Shown here in pieces: positions 58,980 through 64,000 of a stretch of DNA of 64,000 nucleotides (its first letter is position 1; each line of letters starts with the position of its first letter). The DNA is taken from contig CAYILR010000003.1 in assembly GCA_964364175.1 (NCBI GenBank), positions 62,001-126,000 on the forward strand, given 5' to 3'. The position numbers and the translations under genes are program-made. Source of the stretch: CAYILR01 sp964364175. GTDB lineage: Bacteria > Bdellovibrionota > UBA1018. The notes beneath the pieces were generated by a model. The model was given only the letters and a program-made list of their open reading frames with translations, searched no databases and was not told where the DNA came from.

Positions 58980-60280
58980 GTATAGGCCGCCCGACCCTTC
59001 ACACGAGTGTGCTTCATGAAACCTTCGTAGTTACGGCTCAACAAGAATGTCTCAACCTGAGCGACCGTATCCAAAGCCACGCCGACCAGAATCAAGATAC
59101 TGGTTCCACCAAAATAAAATGGAACTTTCAGCGTCTGAGTGAAAAGAGTCGGCAAAACGCAAATTGCAGAAATGTACACCGCTCCACCTAGAGTAATCCG
59201 GGACAAAACATAGTCGATGTAATCTGCAGTAGGCTTTCCGGGACGAATTCCAGGGATAAATCCACCGTATTTTTTGAGATTATCCGCTACGTCTTCCGTT
59301 TTAAACGCAACTGCTGTGTAAAAATAGCAGAAAAACACGATCAAACTGACAAACATGATCTCATACAGCAATGCACCCGGTTGAAGTTGAGAAGTAATTT
59401 TTTGTAACCATCCAGCATGGACAAAAGTCGCAAAAGTGGCAGGGAACATAATCAAAGACGAAGCGAAAATAGGAGGAATCACGCCCGATGTATTGACCTT
59501 CAAAGGCAAGTGCGTATTCTGACCGCCATAGACTTTACGCCCCACAATTCGCTTTGCATATTGAACAGGAATTCTCCTTGCCCCACGTTCGATAAAAATA
59601 ATGATAAAGAACGTTCCAGCTGCGAGTGCGCCGAAAAGCAAGATTTTGAAAAAGCTCAATTCACCCGAACGATACAGGCTGAATGCGCTTCCAATTCCAG
59701 AGGGAATGCGTGCTGCAATCCCAGCAAAAATCAAAAGCGAAATTCCGTTTCCGATTCCACGCTCAGAAATTTGTTCGCCCAGCCACATCAAAAAGATGGT
59801 ACCGGCTGATAATGTAATCGTGGTCAAAACCCGAAACGCCCAGCCCGGATGCGTCACCACCGGGGGTTGAGCATAATGCTCCAAGCCCGCAGCAATGGAA
59901 TATCCTTGAATAATACAAAGCAACACAGCTCCATACCGGGTATATTGCGTGATCTTTTTTCGGCCTTGCTCACCTTCTTTTTGAAGATCACCTAGATAAG
60001 GCCACACCACTGTCAGCAACTGAAAAATAATTGAGCTGCTGATATAAGGGGCAACTCCCAGAGCAAAAATACTGAAGCGCTCAAGAGCTCCACCCGAAAA
60101 CAAGTTGAACCACCCAAAGATGGTGCCTTTCATATTGGCAAAAACAGCCTGGAGCGCTGCGCCGTCCACACCGGGAGTCGGAATATGCACACCGATCCGG
60201 TACACAGCCAACACCCCTAAAGTGAAAAGAATTCGTTTACGAAGCTCTTCGATTTTAACTAAGCCGCCGATTCCAGACAT
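58976..60280 (-). CDS. secY: Preprotein translocase subunit SecY
   Basis: 434 residues with ten hydrophobic segments. RILFTLGVLAVYRIGVHIPT at the first helix, GGALERFSIFALGVAPYISS (plug region), ISERGIGNGISLLIFAGIAA, and FIPGIRPGKPTADYIDYVLS then RITLGGAVYI. Forms the protein-conducting channel with SecE and SecG. Ends four bases into adk. Confidence 0.97.
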   Translation of the reverse strand: MSGIGGLVKIEELRKRILFTLGVLAVYRIGVHIPTPGVDGAALQAVFANMKGTIFGWFNLFSGGALERFSIFALGVAPYISSSIIFQLLTVVWPYLGDLQKEGEQGRKKITQYTRYGAVLLCIIQGYSIAAGLEHYAQPPVVTHPGWAFRVLTTITLSAGTIFLMWLGEQISERGIGNGISLLIFAGIAARIPSGIGSAFSLYRSGELSFFKILLFGALAAGTFFIIIFIERGARRIPVQYAKRIVGRKVYGGQNTHLPLKVNTSGVIPPIFASSLIMFPATFATFVHAGWLQKITSQLQPGALLYEIMFVSLIVFFCYFYTAVAFKTEDVADNLKKYGGFIPGIRPGKPTADYIDYVLSRITLGGAVYISAICVLPTLFTQTLKVPFYFGGTSILILVGVALDTVAQVETFLLSRNYEGFMKHTRVKGRAAYT

Positions 60281-60340
60281 CGTTTACCCCTCGCCCTATT
60301 CCGGCCAGTAAACTACCTGGTCTATACGGGCTGTTGTGAA

Positions 60341-60865
60341 TTACTTCTTTTTGCCTTTAGGCTTCTGAGCTTTTTCTTTCTTGTACTCTTCCAAACGCTC
60401 AGCGCGCAAGCTTGGCATGACTAAAATTTCTACGGTGCCGCCCGCTGCTTGGATTTTCTCCAAAGCGGATGGGCTGACTTTGTGGGCTTTGATTTTCAGC
60501 GCTTTTTTCAATTCGCCTGTTCCCAAAACCACCAATTGCTCATGACGACCTTTGACAACGCCTGATTTACGCAAGGTTTCGAGAGAAATATCAGTTCCAC
60601 CCAATTCCAATCGATTCAAATCACCCACATTGATGATGGCGCGATCCACACGTGTGAAATTAGTGAAGCCTCGTTTTGGCAACCGACGATACAAAGGCAT
60701 CTGACCGCCTTCGAAGCCAGCGCGAGACACGCCGCCCGAACGAGCCAATTGACCTTTGTCCCCTTTACCGGCTGTGGGTCCATGTCCCGATCCCGAACCG
60801 CGTCCAAGACGCTTTGAGTAGTGATTCGATCCTGGTTGTGCTTTGATCGTATTGAGTGTCAGCAT
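60341..60865 (-). CDS. rplO: 50S ribosomal protein L15
   Basis: 174 residues, slightly long. KRLGRGSGSGHGPTAGKGDK, GFEGGQMPLYRRLPKRGFTN and KAHKVSPSALEKIQAAGGTV are conserved. The Lys-rich tail (KKEKAQKPKGKKK) exceeds the usual length. Followed by secY after 60 bp. Confidence 0.96.
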   Translation of the reverse strand: MLTLNTIKAQPGSNHYSKRLGRGSGSGHGPTAGKGDKGQLARSGGVSRAGFEGGQMPLYRRLPKRGFTNFTRVDRAIINVGDLNRLELGGTDISLETLRKSGVVKGRHEQLVVLGTGELKKALKIKAHKVSPSALEKIQAAGGTVEILVMPSLRAERLEEYKKEKAQKPKGKKK

Positions 60866-60892
60866 AAATTCTTCCGCTATCTTTCTGCCCGA

Positions 60893-61090
60893 CTACCGGG
60901 TCTCGCTCACAATATCTAACAGGTGAATGACCCCTTTGATCATTCCACGAACCGAAGAGGTGTTCTCCAGAGTTCTTTCTTGATGTCTTTTTTTCAATCC
61001 CAATCCACGAACCGTAGCACGCTGAACGGGGTTGCACCCAATGGTGCTTTTCTTCAACCGAATCGTAATCTGTTTTTTTCCTACTGCCAT
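60893..61090 (-). CDS. rpmD: 50S ribosomal protein L30
   Basis: 65 residues: QITIRLKKSTIGCNPVQRAT, VRGLGLKKRHQERTLENTSS, RGMIKGVIHLLDIV. Small large-subunit protein, between rpsE and rplO. Confidence 0.95.
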   Translation of the reverse strand: MAVGKKQITIRLKKSTIGCNPVQRATVRGLGLKKRHQERTLENTSSVRGMIKGVIHLLDIVSETR

Positions 61091-61114
61091 GGTCCGTTCC
61101 TCTTTAAACTACTG

Positions 61115-61642
61115 TTACATGATCTCGCCGACCGTTTTTCCACGGCCTTTTGCGATCTCACTGAAATGTTTCAATTGTTTCAATCCATCCAAAGTCGCGC
61201 GAACGACGTTGTGTGGGTTATCCCGACGCAATGATTTCGTCAGGATGTTTTTCACTCCAGCAACTTCCATAATTGCACGTACAGAGGAGCTTGCGATAAT
61301 CCCAGTTCCTTCTGGAGCTGGCTTCATCAGCACTTGGCTTGCACCAAAGTGTCCCAAAACATCATGAGGAATCGTGGTTCCTTCAAGAGTCACCTTAATC
61401 AGATTCTTCTTGGCCTGCTTCCCTGCTTTTTTAATCGCTTCTGGAACTTCGCCTGCTTTACCCAAGCCGACTCCGACTTGGCCTTTTTTATCGCCTACGA
61501 CCACAATTGCAGCAAAACTGAAACGGCGTCCGCCTTTGACTACTTTTGCGCAACGATTGATGTGAATCACCTTGTCTTCGAACTCAGACTCTTCTTGTTG
61601 CGGGCGGCCTTGTTGGCGATTATTGGGTTGTCCTTTTTGCAT
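61115..61642 (-). CDS. rpsE: 30S ribosomal protein S5
   Basis: 175 residues. A Gln/Asn-rich N-terminus (KGQPNNRQQGRPQQEE) precedes the S5 domain: INRCAKVVKGGRRFSFAAIV, GDKKGQVGVGLGKAGEVPEA, GASQVLMKPAPEGTGIIASS. It acts at the mRNA entry channel and in decoding accuracy. Confidence 0.97.
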   Translation of the reverse strand: MQKGQPNNRQQGRPQQEESEFEDKVIHINRCAKVVKGGRRFSFAAIVVVGDKKGQVGVGLGKAGEVPEAIKKAGKQAKKNLIKVTLEGTTIPHDVLGHFGASQVLMKPAPEGTGIIASSSVRAIMEVAGVKNILTKSLRRDNPHNVVRATLDGLKQLKHFSEIAKGRGKTVGEIM

Positions 61643-61659
61643 ATTTTTATCCTTTAATC

Positions 61660-62037
61660 CTAGAATTTCAATCCAGCTTCACGAGCTGAGTCTGCCAATG
61701 CTTTGATCCGACCGTGGTACAAATATCCGCTACGATCAAAAACAACTTGGTTAATGTTTTTTGCCAATGCGCGTTTTGCCACCAAAGCGCCGATCGCCTT
61801 TGCTCCTTCGATGTTGGCACCGTACTTGTCGTTCAGCTCCTCTTCCGAAGTCGAAGCAGCCACCAAGGTAGTGCCTTTGATATCATCGATCAGCTGCGCA
61901 TAGATGTTCTGGTTAGAACGAAATACAGAAAAACGAGGGCGCTCTGGAGTGCCCTCCACGCGTGAGCGAATCCGCAATTTCCGCTTGAAGCGAATTTGCT
62001 GTTTTTCACTCGTCCTATTTCTAATTTTAGTAGCCAT
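61660..62037 (-). CDS. rplR: 50S ribosomal protein L18
   Basis: 125 residues: RIRSRVEGTPERPRFSVFRS, NIYAQLIDDIKGTTLVAAST, ALAKNINQVVFDRSGYLYHG. Binds 5S rRNA with L5. Between rplF and rpsE. Confidence 0.97.
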   Translation of the reverse strand: MATKIRNRTSEKQQIRFKRKLRIRSRVEGTPERPRFSVFRSNQNIYAQLIDDIKGTTLVAASTSEEELNDKYGANIEGAKAIGALVAKRALAKNINQVVFDRSGYLYHGRIKALADSAREAGLKF

Positions 62038-62059
62038 AAATAATCCTTCTGTTTCTCAA

Positions 62060-62605
62060 CTACTTCGCGCCAGCAGCCTTACCCTGCTTGCGGATGATAT
62101 GCTCATTCATGTACTTCACGCCTTTGCCTTGATAAGGTTCAGGTTCTCTGAATGAACGAATTTTCGCGGCGACCATCCCGACCAAAATCTTGTCGGCTCC
62201 GGCAACCACTACGTGAGTATTGTTTTCGACTTTCACTTGAATTCCAGCAGGTACTTCATATTCCACAGGGTGTGAAAATCCCAAAGTCATCGACAGAGTA
62301 TTGCCCTTGGTCGATGCGCGATATCCGACGCCGACGATATCGAGTTCTTTAGTAAATCCAGCATGAACACCATGCACGATGTTTGATAGCAATGTTCGGG
62401 TCAGACCTTGCAATGCTGATCCATTGGGGATGATTGCATCGTTTTTCTCAACAATGATCGAACCATTGTCAATTTTTGCAGTAATCCCACGAGGCAAGAT
62501 GTGAGAAAGCTTACCTTTTGGGCCTTCCACCTTGATCGAGCTATCCTTGATGTCTACTTTTACGCCTTGAAGTACCTTGATAGGCATTTTACCAATTCGC
62601 GACAT
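62060..62605 (-). CDS. rplF: 50S ribosomal protein L6
   Basis: 181 residues: MSRIGKMPIKVLQGVKVDIK, VEGPKGKLSHILPRGITAKI, VGVGYRASTKGNTLSMTLGF, KIRSFREPEPYQGKGVKYMN. Three bases separate it from rpsH. Confidence 0.97.
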   Translation of the reverse strand: MSRIGKMPIKVLQGVKVDIKDSSIKVEGPKGKLSHILPRGITAKIDNGSIIVEKNDAIIPNGSALQGLTRTLLSNIVHGVHAGFTKELDIVGVGYRASTKGNTLSMTLGFSHPVEYEVPAGIQVKVENNTHVVVAGADKILVGMVAAKIRSFREPEPYQGKGVKYMNEHIIRKQGKAAGAK

Positions 62606-62608
62606 ATA

Positions 62609-63007
62609 TCACCAAACCTCACACAATACTTCGCCGCCGACTTTTTGAGTTTTTGCCCGTTGACCGGTCATCACTCCGCGTGAAGTAGAAATAATAGCCA
62701 CTCCTGCACCATTCAATGGACGAGGCAAAGAATCGTAGCTCGAATAACGTCGCAATCCAGGTTTGCTGATCCGGGTAATTCCCTGGATCACGCTCTCACC
62801 TAGATCGGTGTACTTGAGATACACCTTGATCGTGGGGAAACCGTTTTCGCGATGAAGACGAAAGTTTTTGATGTATCCTTCTTCTTTCAAAACACGAACG
62901 ACGTTTGCTTTGAGACGAGAAGCAGGAACTTCCACTTTCTCATGACGCTCACGAGTTGCGTTCCGGATTCGAGTCAAAAGATCTGCAATAGGATCTGTCA
63001 TGCTCAT
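62609..63007 (-). CDS. rpsH: 30S ribosomal protein S8
   Basis: 132 residues. The ATG at 63007 has AAGGAG eight bases upstream, better than the ATG two codons later. TDPIADLLTRIRNATRERHE, RISKPGLRRYSSYDSLPRPL, GVAIISTSRGVMTGQRAKTQ (C-terminal rRNA-binding block). Represses spc operon translation in E. coli. Confidence 0.97.
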   Translation of the reverse strand: MSMTDPIADLLTRIRNATRERHEKVEVPASRLKANVVRVLKEEGYIKNFRLHRENGFPTIKVYLKYTDLGESVIQGITRISKPGLRRYSSYDSLPRPLNGAGVAIISTSRGVMTGQRAKTQKVGGEVLCEVW

Positions 63008-63019
63008 ATATAATTCTCC

Positions 63020-63205
63020 TTACCAGCTGGATTTCACGACGCCAGGCAATTGCCCTTTGAGCGCCAGGCCACGGAAACACAAGCGGCACATGTTAAATTT
63101 TCTAAGATAAGCACGAGGCCTTCCACAAAGTGGACAGCGGTTTTTCTGCTGAGTGCTGAACTTAGGTTTCATCTTCAATTTTTCGAGTTTACATTTCTTA
63201 GACAA
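63020..63205 (-). CDS. rpsN: 30S ribosomal protein S14, zinc (type Z) form
   Basis: 61 residues from a TTG at 63205, chosen because GGAG lies eight to eleven bases upstream and the product (MSKKCKLEKLKMKPKFSTQQ) matches the family; longer frames are not supported. Zinc site CPLCGRPRAYLRKFNMCRLC. The 61-residue Cys4 form is typical of many non-gamma bacteria. Between rplE and rpsH. Confidence 0.95.
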   Translation of the reverse strand: MSKKCKLEKLKMKPKFSTQQKNRCPLCGRPRAYLRKFNMCRLCFRGLALKGQLPGVVKSSW

Positions 63206-63215
63206 GCTGAGTCTC

Positions 63216-63947
63216 CTATTTCCTGAAGGGCATGCCCATTTCGGTGAGCAGCGCCCGTGCATGCTCATTGGTTTTTGCCGTAGTTGTAATGGTAATGGTC
63301 ATACCAGTGATTTTGTCGACTTTATCGTAAACCACTTCTGGGAAAATGATCTGCTCACGAATCCCCAAAGAGTAATTGCCTCTGCCATCGAATGATTTTG
63401 GATTCACTCCTTTGAAGTCGCGAACTCGAGGCAGTGCCACGTTCATCAAACGGTCCAAGAATTCGTACATGCGAGCACGGCGCAAGGTCACCATGACGCC
63501 AACCGTGTTGCCTTTACGAACTTTGAAAGTAGCAATGGCCTTTTTAGCTCGGGTCAGGACCGGCTTTTGTGCAGCAATCGCCATGATCTCGTCCATCTTG
63601 CTGTCCAAAACTTTGGGATTTCCAACCGCTTCTTTTACAGCGCAGTTGATCACAACTTTAGCGAAACGAGGAACCTGCATTGGATTCTTAAACTGGAATT
63701 GTTTCATCAACGCTGGGACAGCCTTGGTCTTATACATCGTCACTAGGCGAGGAGTCGTTTCTGGAGAAACTTCTGCAGTTTCAACTAGCTTCAACGCAGA
63801 TGCGGCTTTATCAGCTTTGGCTTTTTTACCTTTGGCTGCAGCTTCTGCTCTCGCAGCAGCGGCAGCGGGAGAAACTTCTTTCTTCTTTGTCTGCTCTTTT
63901 TCTGCAGTTCCGGCCGGTTTTTCTTTTTTATCTTCTGGGTTTGCCAC
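63216..63947 (-). CDS. rplE: 50S ribosomal protein L5 with N-terminal extension
   Basis: 243 residues from the GTG at 63947, nine bases after AGGAG; a TTG at 63953 is only three bases from it. The first about 65 residues are Lys/Ala/Glu-rich (AAAARAEAAAKGKKAKADKA), not part of normal L5 (about 179). The rest is standard: MYKTKAVPALMKQFQFKNPM, AVGNPKVLDSKMDEIMAIAA, KPVLTRAKKAIATFKVRKGN, LGIREQIIFPEVVYDKVDKI. Binds 5S rRNA. Upstream neighbour is rplN, not rplX. Confidence 0.95.
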   Translation of the reverse strand: MANPEDKKEKPAGTAEKEQTKKKEVSPAAAAARAEAAAKGKKAKADKAASALKLVETAEVSPETTPRLVTMYKTKAVPALMKQFQFKNPMQVPRFAKVVINCAVKEAVGNPKVLDSKMDEIMAIAAQKPVLTRAKKAIATFKVRKGNTVGVMVTLRRARMYEFLDRLMNVALPRVRDFKGVNPKSFDGRGNYSLGIREQIIFPEVVYDKVDKITGMTITITTTAKTNEHARALLTEMGMPFRK

Positions 63948-63966
63948 GGTCAATATCTCCTAAAAA

Positions 63967-64000
63967 TTACAGTACTTCTGGCGCCAAAGAAATAATCTTT
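63967..64000 (-). CDS. rplN: 50S ribosomal protein L14, C-terminal end only
   Basis: Only the last ten codons and the TAA stop are in the window. They read KIISLAPEVL, the same as the C-terminus of E. coli L14, and this ending is characteristic of L14 rather than of L24. The stop is 19 bases before the rplE GTG. The rest of the gene lies beyond base 64000. Confidence 0.85.
   Translation of the reverse strand, partial: KIISLAPEVL

Noticed and set aside
63753..63947. N-terminal extension of L5 as a remnant of L24
   Set aside because: No KOW motif or L24-like strand pattern; only low-complexity Lys/Ala/Glu sequence is visible.

Overview
The window is about 64 kb of a bacterial chromosome. It most likely comes from the Bdellovibrionota (Bdellovibrio-like, Oligoflexia-type bacteria). 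I infer this from a TIGR02147-family regulator (a family mostly known from Bdellovibrio relatives and Fibrobacter), many secreted or lipid-anchored proteins without recognisable function, the HNH nuclease type, and tandem families of secreted paralogs. Base composition is intermediate and even, with some AT-rich regulatory spacers. No rRNA, tRNA or CRISPR array was seen.

Layout. 1-8 kb: 3' part of nadB, a periplasmic rhodanese, a receiver-like protein with a very biased tail, a REP-associated transposase (RAYT) between inverted REP-like elements, then a secreted metalloprotease-like protein divergent from the TIGR02147 regulator. 8-16 kb: a dimethylglycine/sarcosine dehydrogenase-like flavoprotein, a pair of secreted paralogs with near-copied upstream regions flanking a GreA/B-like protein, and a SulP transporter fused to carbonic anhydrase. 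16-31 kb: a large membrane protein, a ChaN-like protein, a beta-rich exported protein, two P-loop ATPases, miaA, an HNH protein with a damaged active site, mutL, the PEP synthase/PPDK regulatory protein and a phospholipase D-like lipoprotein. 31-43 kb: DUF1684 protein, EEP hydrolase, nagZ, and a propionyl-CoA carboxylase to methylmalonyl-CoA mutase operon in which three secreted LamG-like paralogs are embedded. 43-50 kb: sigma-54 activator, TlpA-like thioredoxin, HNH protein, an ECF-type sigma/anti-sigma pair and an M1 aminopeptidase lipoprotein. 50-54 kb: a toxin-antitoxin island (hipBST, vapBC) and a third P-loop ATPase. 54-64 kb: the spc/alpha ribosomal operon from rplN to rplQ, all on the minus strand.

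How genes work together. pccB, pccA, the biotin carrier and mcmA form a route from propionyl-CoA to succinyl-CoA. hipB-hipS-hipT overlap end to end and are preceded by three evenly spaced palindromes. The sigma factor, anti-sigma factor and aminopeptidase are consecutive.

Most unusual signals. (1) A family of long palindromic elements with a shared, covarying three-way-junction core and locus-specific arms of about 30-38 nt. Three copies lie between convergent genes (33.8, 34.0 and 42.9 kb) and one lies in frame inside mutL (26.0 kb). (2) A RAYT with a matching stand-alone REPIN-like copy 3 kb away. (3) rplX (L24) is missing between rplN and rplE. (4) HipB-like operators spaced 40-41 bp apart. 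(5) An HNH protein that has lost the second half of its catalytic motif in frame.
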